In this document: positions 18,034 to 26,217 of the stretch, piece by piece
How the letters are laid out: each line of letters starts with the position of its first letter
Position numbering within the stretch: position 1 is the first letter of the stretch
Assembly: GCF_007860125.1 (NCBI RefSeq)
Contig: NZ_SJPW01000003.1
Span: 186,001 to 250,000 of the forward strand
Reading direction: 5' to 3'
DNA from: Rubripirellula tenax
GTDB taxonomy: Bacteria > Planctomycetota > Planctomycetia > Pirellulales > Pirellulaceae
Length of the DNA stretch: 64,000 nucleotides
Notes under the pieces: generated by a model
Seen by the model: only the letters and a program-made list of their open reading frames with translations
Told to the model about the DNA's origin: nothing
The model's database searches: none
Made by a program: the position numbers and the translations under genes

Positions 18034-19509
18034 TCACTTGTCCGAAACAGCATTCTGTTTCAAGTACGCATCGGACGCTTGCTTGTCGATGCGAATGTAG
18101 TGATCGCGCATCTCGGGAAAAATACTCTCGCTAGCCGTGTCCAACCGGAGTTGATCGCTGCCGGTAAATGGCATGTGGCAGTCGATGCAGTTTGTCGAGA
18201 TCTTTTCGCCTACTTCGTCACTCATCCCACACGCCTGCGGTTGATGACACTTCATGCATCGCTGCGAAAATAACGCGATGTTTCCTCGTTCAAATTGATG
18301 CGGGTTGTGACAATCGACGCAAGTCATTTCGGTTTGAAGAAAACACTTGCTTCGTCCCAGTCGATCCAACTGGTTGCTCGTGTGGACGCTGTTCCCGCTT
18401 TCTTCGCCCGGTGGTTCGTAATGCTGAATCAAATCGTCTCCGGGGCGAAAACGAAACGGCCGCCCCTTCAACGGCGTGATACTGCTGTGACATTGACTAC
18501 AGACTTGCAGTTCTTTGTCACGCGGTAGATCGCTGGGAACGGTGACAAAGCGAGACTCTTTTTCGCGTGGATTCTCGCGATGATATTCCACATGTTCACG
18601 ACCTGGACCGTGACATCGTTCGCATGAGATGCCGGTGATCAGCGATCGGGGTGTGAAGCGGTTGACCGGCTCGCGAAAATCAACGTACGTCGTGTGGCAC
18701 TCCAAGCAACGTGCAATGATCGGGCGTTCGTACGCGGCGTCGCCGTCGTGGTAGCCAGGACTGTTGATCCATGAATCCGTATCCGTCAGATACGTGACGT
18801 TGCATTGGTACAGTTCGTCGTCGTTCCAATAGAGAAACGTCTGAGCCAGCTTGGCCGAGCCAGTCACGATTTGCATTGGGATTTCGAACTCCCAGCCCAT
18901 GAACGAGGCACGTTGAAACGCCGCACCATCGTGCTCGACCATTTTGAACGAAACGTTGGGCAGCCGAGTTCCAAGTCGATTCTTTCCCGAATCCAGCGAA
19001 CCGCGAATGGACTGGGGAGTCGCCAGATGGCTTGTCAGGTGATGTGAAGTTTTCGAGAAAGACGCAAAGGTCTCGGCGTGGCATTCCTCGCAGGCCTTTG
19101 CACCCAGAAAGCCTGGGTTCTCGTGAATTGGTTGGGCATCGCTGGGAGGCTTTGGCGATTGCTGGGGAGGGAACGGCAACACTGCGGCTACCTTGCCGCC
19201 CGGTTTCCGGACGATCCAAGCTCCTGCCCTGTTACGATCCACCTGCAAATAACTGGGGATTGGAGCAGCCTTGCCTAGCTTGGCCAATTCGGCGAACACG
19301 ACATCAGGGTCCGGTCGAGCGATGCTCTCATTCTCCTCTTGCAACCGGCGTACTTGCTGACGTCTTTTTAGCTGTCCGATATCGACAACTTCTTGATCCA
19401 CTTGAGTCCAAAAGAAAAATCCCAACACAGCGACGATGAGAGACCCAACGGCGAGGTACTTTGCTGACGGCACCCGCTTCTCCTCGGACTCAAACAAATC
19501 AGAATTCAT
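18034..19509 (-). CDS. Membrane-anchored heptaheme cytochrome c
   Basis: 491 residues. One N-terminal membrane segment (YLAVGSLIVAVLGFFFW) is followed by a charged coiled stretch and then seven CxxCH sites: CEECH, CLECH, CERCH, CSQCH, CVDCH, CMKCH and CIDCH. Extra His residues (ECHTTYVDF, RCHGPGREH, DCHNPHQF, DCHMPF) could be distal ligands. The spacing resembles cytochrome c-554/NrfB-like multiheme families; a quinol-linked electron shuttle or reductase role in the periplasm is inference. No CcmF/ResB-type biogenesis gene is nearby. It is convergent with the PEP-CTERM gene. Confidence 0.88.
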   Translation of the reverse strand: MNSDLFESEEKRVPSAKYLAVGSLIVAVLGFFFWTQVDQEVVDIGQLKRRQQVRRLQEENESIARPDPDVVFAELAKLGKAAPIPSYLQVDRNRAGAWIVRKPGGKVAAVLPFPPQQSPKPPSDAQPIHENPGFLGAKACEECHAETFASFSKTSHHLTSHLATPQSIRGSLDSGKNRLGTRLPNVSFKMVEHDGAAFQRASFMGWEFEIPMQIVTGSAKLAQTFLYWNDDELYQCNVTYLTDTDSWINSPGYHDGDAAYERPIIARCLECHTTYVDFREPVNRFTPRSLITGISCERCHGPGREHVEYHRENPREKESRFVTVPSDLPRDKELQVCSQCHSSITPLKGRPFRFRPGDDLIQHYEPPGEESGNSVHTSNQLDRLGRSKCFLQTEMTCVDCHNPHQFERGNIALFSQRCMKCHQPQACGMSDEVGEKISTNCIDCHMPFTGSDQLRLDTASESIFPEMRDHYIRIDKQASDAYLKQNAVSDK

Positions 19510-20003
19510 TAAATGGCAATCCGAAAGACGAGTCGATTGAGAACTGCGGCGAATTGTTTTTCAAGATCCATGGCGGCAAACTCGCAAGCCAAGCCGTAGC
19601 CGCGTGCACTCAGTTTAGCAGACGCCCTGCAAACCAGCCCGTCGTGTTGGTGAATTCACGTGACCGGACATTTCGTAAACGAGGATTGAAAGAGCGCTCC
19701 GCGTGGGGGCAGATTTTTTTTGGTTTTCAAATTTGGTTTTGCTTCAATTCTTTCACGGATAAAGCGAAGGTGTTATTTTTTTCAATGGCCATTCTCCGTA
19801 TGGCGAAGCCGCTGAACTGCATTGCGCTGGGTCGGGCAGCGCACCCCGGGTCGGGCGCGACGTTGCGTTATGAAGTAAAGCATGGGCAAAGACAAACTCG
19901 TCGAGTCCGACTCGCGATTGCCCAATCCCAGATATGTACGCCCACAAGAGGCCAGAAACAGACAGGCGAAAAGCACTTATAACTTCAGGCGTGGCGACGA
20001 GGA
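19510..20003. other. Intergenic region with a G+C-rich hairpin
   Basis: Nearly 500 bp without a supported gene, upstream of both the cytochrome (minus) and rtcB (plus). It contains a T-rich tract near 19710-19790 and a perfect hairpin GCGCTG-N7-CAGCGC at 19825-19843 with the word GGGTCGGGC repeated in and after it. Open frames here have no family signature. Confidence 0.45.
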
Positions 20004-20062
20004 CGAGACTGCCTTGGCGAACCTTTTTCGTTGTGGAGCAGTCTAGGTTCAACTCCTACGGC
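20004..20062 (+). ncRNA. Structured RNA candidate with tRNA T-arm-like hairpin upstream of rtcB
   Basis: AGACTGC (20006-20012) pairs perfectly with GCAGTCT (20038-20044), enclosing a smaller GGCGAA/TTCGTT hairpin. Directly after is TAGG-TTCAACT-CCTA, a four-pair stem with a seven-base loop matching the tRNA T-loop consensus, then GGCACCGC. I could not find a 5' strand to complete an acceptor stem, nor a D-arm or normal anticodon loop, so it is not an ordinary tRNA. It lies within 120 nt of the start of an RNA ligase gene that repairs tRNA-like ends. It may be a leader structure, a tRNA relic or a small RNA. Confidence 0.35.
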
Positions 20063-20117
20063 ACCGCTTTGTCATCGTGATTGCCGTTCTTCCGAACATG
20101 ACAGCGAGCGATTTGCG

Positions 20118-21614
20118 ATGGACACCACAAACCAAATGATCAACGTAACGGGCGTCGCAACCGCAACCCTGGATGTCGGCGGCGATCTCAGTCCGATCAC
20201 AATCATCGGTAACGAATCCATTCGGCAAACCTTTGACGCGAACACAATCGGCCAAGCCATCAATTGCCGGATGGCGCCTGGCGTAACGAGCGTTGTCTTG
20301 AACCCAGATGCCCACGTCGGTTACGGCGCGCCGGTGGGTTGTGTGATGGCTTCGCCCACCCACGTGTATCCGGGACCGGTCGGCGTCGACATCAAGTGCA
20401 GCATGAGTCTGTTGCAAACCGATCTGCCCGCCGATGCGATCAATGAACCGACCGTCCGCCGGAAGCTGATCCAAGCCATCGCCAAGCGAGTCCCCACTGG
20501 CGCCGGCCGCGGCCAGCGACATGTCCCCAAGAGCCGTCCCGTCGACGGACGACTGGGCTTTCAACTGACAACCGATGGCGCTTCGAAAAGCGTGCTCAAG
20601 AAACTAGGCATCCCGAAATCCTGGGCGTCGCGATGTGAAGACGCTTTCCATACCGCGCACGATGGATCGTGCGATACTTTGGCCGCAAGGTTGGAATGGA
20701 TGGGACGCACTCGAGACAGCCTCGACCGCCTGGAGAGCAAGTACCGCCAACTGGGCAGCTACGGCGGCGGAAACCATTTCGGCGAATGCGAGGTCGTCCA
20801 CGTCGCTGAGGATCTGGCGAGCCGAAAAATTGCTGAGTCTTTCGGGCTGAAGGATGGGCACGTTGCCTTTCTTTCACACTGCGGCTCACGAGGCCTCGGC
20901 CATGATTTGGCGATGGGACAATTCCGCGCCATGAAGTCGTCGTTCGAAAAGCGAGGACGTGCATTCCCCGCCGGTGACCCGCAATTGGTCCATGCGGAAG
21001 TCGACTCGGACGAGGGACGCAGCTACCTAGGTGACATGGCCATGGGCGCCAACTTCGCGACGGTCAATCACTTGTTGATCAATCAATTGGTTCTGGAATC
21101 ATTTCGCGACGTGTTCCCCGGCATTCGCGGCGACCTGATCTACTTCATCAGCCACAACATCGCGCGACTCGAACCGCTCGACGGGCGACCACAGTGGGTG
21201 CATCGCAAAGGTGCCACGCGAGCTTATCCGGCCGGACATCCGGAACTCGACCGAACGCCTTTCGCCGAAACCGGACACCCGATTCTGTTACCCGGCAATC
21301 CTCGCGACGGATCGAGCGTGATGGTGGCGTTGCCAGGCGCGTCGCTTTCCGCTTTCAGTGTGAACCATGGCGCCGGCCGACGAATGAGTCGTACGAAAGC
21401 AAAGAAGTTGCTGGACCAACAAACGATCGACGCAGACTTGACACAGCACGATGTGATGAGCAACTGCCGCGAATATCCGCGGGACGAAGCCCCAGATGCC
21501 TACAAGGACTTTGGCGAAGTCCTGGCCAGCGTCCAAGCAGCGGGCCTCGCTACTGAGGTGGCCAGGCTGCAAGCCAAGTTTGTCATCAAAGACGGCTCGC
21601 CGGCGGACGACTGA
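20118..21614 (+). CDS. rtcB: RNA-splicing ligase RtcB
   Basis: 498 residues from the ATG at 20118 (frame open to 20031 without homology). RtcB motifs run in order: NPDAHVGYGAPVGCVMA, GVDIKCSM (metal Cys), GGNHFGECEVV, SHCGSRGLGHDL, HNIARLE, VHRKGATRAYPAG and FSVNHGAGRRMSR, whose His is the guanylylated nucleophile. It joins 2',3'-cyclic phosphate or 3'-phosphate ends to 5'-OH ends with GTP and Mn2+. No archease, PrfH or RtcR is present. It is somewhat longer than E. coli RtcB. Its role is likely RNA repair. Confidence 0.95.
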   Translation: MDTTNQMINVTGVATATLDVGGDLSPITIIGNESIRQTFDANTIGQAINCRMAPGVTSVVLNPDAHVGYGAPVGCVMASPTHVYPGPVGVDIKCSMSLLQTDLPADAINEPTVRRKLIQAIAKRVPTGAGRGQRHVPKSRPVDGRLGFQLTTDGASKSVLKKLGIPKSWASRCEDAFHTAHDGSCDTLAARLEWMGRTRDSLDRLESKYRQLGSYGGGNHFGECEVVHVAEDLASRKIAESFGLKDGHVAFLSHCGSRGLGHDLAMGQFRAMKSSFEKRGRAFPAGDPQLVHAEVDSDEGRSYLGDMAMGANFATVNHLLINQLVLESFRDVFPGIRGDLIYFISHNIARLEPLDGRPQWVHRKGATRAYPAGHPELDRTPFAETGHPILLPGNPRDGSSVMVALPGASLSAFSVNHGAGRRMSRTKAKKLLDQQTIDADLTQHDVMSNCREYPRDEAPDAYKDFGEVLASVQAAGLATEVARLQAKFVIKDGSPADD

Positions 21615-21650
21615 GTCGGCACCGCCCGCGATTGGATCGGCGTTGGCCTG

Positions 21651-21718
21651 CTAGCCGACGCCTGACCGAAATTGGCCCGGTGTCTGGCCGACTTCTCGCT
21701 TGAACACGACGCTGAGGA
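21651..21718 (-). pseudogene. C-terminal relic of an XylR/AraC-type regulator
   Basis: Read on the minus strand from 21718 this encodes SVVFKREVGQTPGQFRSGVG and a TAG stop, which matches the last residues of the intact XylR regulator at 24578 (SVVFKREVGQTPGQFRSAVG) with one substitution. Upstream of SVVF the frame falls into unrelated A/G-rich sequence, so only the tail survives. DNA identity to the intact copy is clearly lower than protein identity, so this is an old paralogue fragment, not a fresh duplication. Confidence 0.75.
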
Positions 21719-21801
21719 GAAAAAGGGGCATGAGGAGAAAAAGCCAAATTGGCGTTTCGGCAGTCTTTTCAATTGGTCACAGCCTGGGCTGTCAACGATC
21801 A

Positions 21802-21986
21802 GGCTGGACCGAGCGAGTGAACCGGCCAGTCCGCAAGGAAGAAGAGGAGCAACTGCGTCGGGCGATCAACCGAGGGCAGCCTTTCGGAGACGCCGGTTGG
21901 TCGAGACCACCGCCCGTCAGCACAACCTCGAATCAACCCTTCGCAAACGAGGCCGCCCTCGAAAATCCCCCCAAATCACCAATTAG
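21802..21986 (+). pseudogene. C-terminal relic of a REP-associated tyrosine transposase (RAYT, IS200-like)
   Basis: The first frame gives GWTERVN, then EEEEQLRRAINRGQPFGDAGW up to 21900. A one-base deletion there shifts to a second frame reading VETTARQHNLESTLRKRGRPRKSP and a stop at 21984-21986. Joined, these form the characteristic RAYT tail (WTERVN, RGxPFGDxxW, LESTLRxRGRPRK). The catalytic HUH and Tyr parts are missing. It is followed by CTCCTGACCCTTTTTT, typical of sequence at RAYT ends. Confidence 0.75.
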
Positions 21987-22161
21987 GCTCCTGACCCTTT
22001 TTTCTTTTCGCTTTTTTCACGCGCACGTCCGAGGACGAGAAACGGGAACAACGAATCGTATTGGGACATACGAACTTTTCATCCGTCCGCAAACTCCAAT
22101 CCCATCGGTTTCCGTCGATAGCCTGGGTCGGCGGATGCCCACCGCTGGGCTAGGTAATGAT

Positions 22162-24381
22162 TCAGCGGGGCATCCGCTGTCTTGCCTCGGCAGCTTTCCG
22201 GCTGGCCTCACTCGCCTTCTCGGTTTCGTCCAGCCGGGCGTAAGTGTTGGCGAGTTTTTGATAGCAGACCGAGAGGCCGTCGAGCAGGAAGCGACTCTTC
22301 GGATCTTCGACGAGCGCCTTCTCGGTCAACGCGAGCATTCCTTCATAGTGAATTTTCGCGTTGTTCGCGTCACCGACCTGCAGCCAGTGATTCCCCAGCC
22401 GTTCGTGAGCAAACGAAAGGGAATCCATCGCAAACGACGATTTCGGTTCGGCTTCATACCATCGCCGGGAAAGGTCCTTCGATTCGGCGAAGTACCGCAG
22501 CGCACCGTCGTTGCGTTTCAAATCGTGACAGGCGTCGCCCGCTCGCATCAGACTGTCGGCAAGTCCCTCCAGCCGGCGCAGATTCTCGCCCGTGTCCGAT
22601 CGCAGCCGCCGATGCATGGCAACCGCCGTTTCGAAGTGAACCAAGGCAGCTTCGAAGTTGCCGCGAATCGCATCGATGTCGCCCAGGTTATTGATGGGAT
22701 AGGTCGACTCGTAAGCAATGGTTTCGTTGTCGGGATCGTCGGCCAACAGGCTTTGGAAAAGATCGATCGATTGGGTCAGCGACGTTTCCGCCGAATCGAT
22801 TTGATTGTCGTTGATGAACAGATTGCCGAGTTGGTTCAAGGCATTGGCATGGAGACGTTTCAGCGACGGTTTGTCGTTCTGGTTTCGCAGTTGCTGGTAG
22901 ATCGCGACGGATCGTTGAAGATGATCCCGTGCCTCGGCCGACATTGACTTACCTTCGTCATCGCCGAACTCGCTGAAGATTAGCCCCAAGCTGGTCAAGA
23001 CTTTGGCGGTGCTGAGGTCAACCCGCGCCTGGGATTTCACTTCACCGGAAACCCGCTGCAAATCCGACAGGGAATCGCGAAGGAGTTGCTGGCGCAGTTC
23101 ACGCGCCGCCGGAATTCTTGCCAGTCCCGTTTGCAGCGTGTTGATCATCGTTTCCAACGTTGCGACCGCGATTTGCGTGCCCTCTTGAGCACGCCGCGCC
23201 CGCGCGTTGGCTAGCATCGCGAAGTACGTCGACAAACAAATGCCAATGACTAACGAGAACCCGATCCCCGCCATCAAACCGGCGACTAAGCGATTGCGTT
23301 TGCACCATCGCCATGTTCGTTCGACGCGTGAGACCGGCCGCGCGTGAATCGGTTCACCCGATAAGTATCGCGACAGTTCGTCGCCCAATTCACCCGCCGT
23401 CGCATACCGCTGCACCGAGTCTTTTTGAAGGCACTTCAAACAAATCGTTTCGAGATCGCGATCGACGTCGGCGTTCAGGGTGCTTGGCGAGAGCGGTTCT
23501 TCTTCGAGAACTTGGCGGATCGTTTCAATGGCGCTGGCCGCTTGGAACGGTGGTCGTCCGGTAAGCAACGCGTACAAGATCGCACCGAGCGCATAGATAT
23601 CGGCGGCCGGGCCGACCGTCGCCGTCTGTCCCGATGCTTGCTCGGGCGGCATGTAGCTTGGCGTGCCCATGATTTGACCGGTGGCGGTTAGATCACGGCT
23701 GGAACCCACTTGCTTGGCGAGTCCAAAGTCAGTCACGCGCGGGACACCGTCACGGCTGAGCAACACGTTGGCTGGTTTGAGGTCACGGTGGATGACGCCC
23801 TGGTCGTGCGCGTATCCGACCGCCGACGCGATCGTTTCCACCAATTGCGCCGCTCGTCGTACCGGCGTGGGACCTTGATGAATGTTGGCGTTAAGGCTCT
23901 GGCCGTCGACAAAGCCCATCGAAAAGTAATGGTGTCCCGATTCCACCCCAACATCAAACACGGGCACAATGTTGGGATGATCCAATCGGGCGGCCGATTC
24001 CGCTTCGGCGTAGAACCGTTGAACTTCTTCGTCGCTGGCGAAGCGTCCGGCAAGAATCCTTTTTAAAGCGACGACGCGATTGGCGCTTTTTTGTTTCGCA
24101 CGAAAGACCACGCCCATACCGCCGCGCGCGATCTCGTCAAGCAGTTCATAGTCGCCGAAATCCGCCAATACCTTCGAAGCAGTTCGAACAGGTAAGACGC
24201 GTGGTCCCGCAGATTCATCTAGGGTATCGACGGTATCGTCCAGGTCGCCGGCTTGCACTGTCGAGCGAACTGAGAGCGTGACGCCGAGCGCCCGACCGTC
24301 GTGACTTTCGGCGTCAGCGTCGGGCCGCGTGGTGTGCCCAATGTCAGCCGATGCGGAGGTCCGCTTGGTGGGTTCGGTCAT
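22162..24381 (-). CDS. Transmembrane Ser/Thr protein kinase with TPR-type extracytoplasmic region
   Basis: 739 residues from the ATG at 24381; the frame also opens at a TTG 48 bases earlier. The kinase domain spans about 75-345: ARGGMGVVFRA (P-loop), VVALKRI (Lys), HRDLKPANVLL (catalytic loop), TDFGLA (Mg loop), SYMPPEQASG (APE-like). One membrane helix lies near 365-390 (LVAGLMAGIGFSLVIG). The rest is helical TPR-like repeats with VHFETAVAMHRRL and NNLGDIDAIRGN. This is the common planctomycete PknB-like architecture, a sensor kinase whose ligand is unknown. It is near, but not obviously cotranscribed with, the XylR gene. Confidence 0.94.
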   Translation of the reverse strand: MTEPTKRTSASADIGHTTRPDADAESHDGRALGVTLSVRSTVQAGDLDDTVDTLDESAGPRVLPVRTASKVLADFGDYELLDEIARGGMGVVFRAKQKSANRVVALKRILAGRFASDEEVQRFYAEAESAARLDHPNIVPVFDVGVESGHHYFSMGFVDGQSLNANIHQGPTPVRRAAQLVETIASAVGYAHDQGVIHRDLKPANVLLSRDGVPRVTDFGLAKQVGSSRDLTATGQIMGTPSYMPPEQASGQTATVGPAADIYALGAILYALLTGRPPFQAASAIETIRQVLEEEPLSPSTLNADVDRDLETICLKCLQKDSVQRYATAGELGDELSRYLSGEPIHARPVSRVERTWRWCKRNRLVAGLMAGIGFSLVIGICLSTYFAMLANARARRAQEGTQIAVATLETMINTLQTGLARIPAARELRQQLLRDSLSDLQRVSGEVKSQARVDLSTAKVLTSLGLIFSEFGDDEGKSMSAEARDHLQRSVAIYQQLRNQNDKPSLKRLHANALNQLGNLFINDNQIDSAETSLTQSIDLFQSLLADDPDNETIAYESTYPINNLGDIDAIRGNFEAALVHFETAVAMHRRLRSDTGENLRRLEGLADSLMRAGDACHDLKRNDGALRYFAESKDLSRRWYEAEPKSSFAMDSLSFAHERLGNHWLQVGDANNAKIHYEGMLALTEKALVEDPKSRFLLDGLSVCYQKLANTYARLDETEKASEASRKAAEARQRMPR

Positions 24382-24577
24382 GGCGGTCACTGCGTTGGCC
24401 GGGACTCGGTTGGACGGAAGGGCTGCCAACCAAGGTGGACAACCACAGCCGTCACGTTAGCTTGACTTGCAATCCAGGGACACACTGAACGAATGTGGAT
24501 GCTGCAATCGAAACACTTCCGCCGTGCCCACACGTCCGATGCGTTGCACCGGACGATCAAGGTTGATCGCGACACGC

Positions 24578-25777
24578 TTAGCCAACGGCCGATCGAAATT
24601 GTCCCGGGGTTTGCCCCACTTCGCGTTTGAAGACGACGCTGAAATATTCCGGGTGTTTGAATCCCGTCAGCGACGCGATTTGGGCGAGCGACAGATCCGT
24701 TTCACCGAGTAATTGTCGAGCTCGTTTGATCTGGACGTCACGGATTTCGGCTTGCGGCGATCGACCGATCGAACGGCGGAAGCGTCGTTCGAGCGAACTT
24801 CGCGCGATCGGGATTTCCCGCAAAATGTCGCTGACCGTCAATCCTTGGCACGCGCGTTGACGAATGATCTTCAGCGCCGCGACGACTTCGACATCATCGA
24901 TGGCCATCACATCAGTGGAATGCCGCGCGGCGACGCCCAGCGGTGGGATCCTGCGAGTGGTTTCCTTCGGCGATTCGCCTCGCATCAATTCGTCCAACAG
25001 CACGGCCGCCTCATACCCGATCCGTTCGGCCGACGGGATGACGCTGGTTAGCGGCGGTTGACAGAAATCGCAGATCACTTCGTCGTTATCCACGCCGATG
25101 ACCGCAACTTGCTCCGGCACGTTCAACTTTGCCGTGCGGCAGGCTTCCAACACATGTTGGCCGCGAAAATCGTTGCACGCCATGATGCCGACCGGTTTGG
25201 GCAAGCTGATCAACCACTCGACGATTTTGGATTGCTGCCGTTCCCAGCCGCTTCGCCGCGCCTGGGACCAATCCGACGCGTGGGACGATAGCACACCATT
25301 GTGCTGGGCGACCGTTTCAGCGAATCCGGCACCCCGTTCGATCGACCAGTGGTGATCGCTGAAACCACAGAACCCGAAATGGCTGAGCCCGCGCTCAATC
25401 AAGTGCTCGGCGGCCATACGACCGATCATGGCATGGTCGTTCCAAATTGCGGGGATGCCTTGATCTCCGTAGATATCTGTCAGATTGACCGTTGGGATGC
25501 CCCACTTTTGAATCATGGCGGCCATCTCGGGCGTGGTCGACCGCGTAATGATGCCGTCGCCTTCCCAACGCCGCAGCCAAGCCGGTGGCGAAACCAACAA
25601 CTCGCGCAAATCCAGTTGGACGGACCACGAAGGATGTTCCAACAGGTAACGGCCGATCCCCTCCAAGACGCCTCGCCCAAACGCCATTGCCGTTTCGACG
25701 ATCAACAGCACGTTGGGACGTTCGGAAAGCGAGCGATTGTGGCGCGGAAGCAACTGCAGTTTGTTCGTTTCAGCCAT
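24578..25777 (-). CDS. XylR-type AraC-family transcriptional regulator with sugar-binding-like domain
   Basis: 399 residues from the ATG at 25777 (MAETNKLQLLPRHN), preferred over the frame opening at 25849. Residues about 20-280 form a LacI/periplasmic-binding-type sensor (NVLLIVETAMAFGRGVLEGI; GFCGFSDHHWS; VAVIGVDNDEVICDF). The last 110 residues are an AraC double helix-turn-helix ending YFSVVFKREVGQTPGQFRS. It resembles E. coli XylR, but planctomycetes carry many copies and the sugar is unknown. It is divergent from the DUF1549/DUF1553-DUF1501 pair, which it may control. Confidence 0.92.
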   Translation of the reverse strand: MAETNKLQLLPRHNRSLSERPNVLLIVETAMAFGRGVLEGIGRYLLEHPSWSVQLDLRELLVSPPAWLRRWEGDGIITRSTTPEMAAMIQKWGIPTVNLTDIYGDQGIPAIWNDHAMIGRMAAEHLIERGLSHFGFCGFSDHHWSIERGAGFAETVAQHNGVLSSHASDWSQARRSGWERQQSKIVEWLISLPKPVGIMACNDFRGQHVLEACRTAKLNVPEQVAVIGVDNDEVICDFCQPPLTSVIPSAERIGYEAAVLLDELMRGESPKETTRRIPPLGVAARHSTDVMAIDDVEVVAALKIIRQRACQGLTVSDILREIPIARSSLERRFRRSIGRSPQAEIRDVQIKRARQLLGETDLSLAQIASLTGFKHPEYFSVVFKREVGQTPGQFRSAVG

Positions 25778-26217
25778 TTCAAATTCTTTCAAGCCGCAAT
25801 TGCCATGAAATGGGCGCGCCGAGGGTTGCGAAGATTTGGTCGGAATCAAACCGCGTTATCCTTTGCACTCTGGCACGATTAGCGGTCTGCTTGAGATGTT
25901 TTACCACGATAAGTGTATGGTCGTGAAAATTCGTTCTGTCAATTGAAAAATTAGGTCGCGTCCCGTTAGGGGCGTTCGAACTGATCCGGAAAGTGCAAAG
26001 GCTCTCATTTGGTAAGGTCACATTCTCATTGGCATACGGGTCTAGAGAGCTACCATAAGGGTCTGAATCGGGGATGATATTGTCGGTGGGACGGTTGCGA
26101 GCGACTTCTGTTGCGGCGTCGATTCGACTGCAACACCTTTCGCGCCGCCCATACATGCCCGCCCGCGCTGCCCTGCCCAAGTCCCCCACCCCAATAAGCC
26201 CCACCCCGGTGATTCCA
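25778..26217. promoter_or_regulatory. Divergent control region between XylR regulator and DUF1549/DUF1553 operon
   Basis: 440 bp, presumably with both promoters and operator sites. The segment near 25899-25930 has an imperfect dyad with CACGA on one side and TCGTG on the other, flanked by T and A runs. An in-frame ATG at 26074 would extend the downstream protein by 48 residues of Pro/Arg-rich, non-signal sequence. No certain promoter was assigned. Confidence 0.35.

Noticed and set aside
20004-20068. Calling the rtcB leader a genuine tRNA gene
   Set aside because: No acceptor partner for GGCACCG, no D-arm and no T33-type anticodon loop. Kept only as a structured RNA candidate.
21700-22947. 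415-residue plus-strand frame spanning the RAYT relic and kinase gene
   Set aside because: Only the first part has meaning (the transposase tail). The rest is antisense of the TPR region of the kinase.
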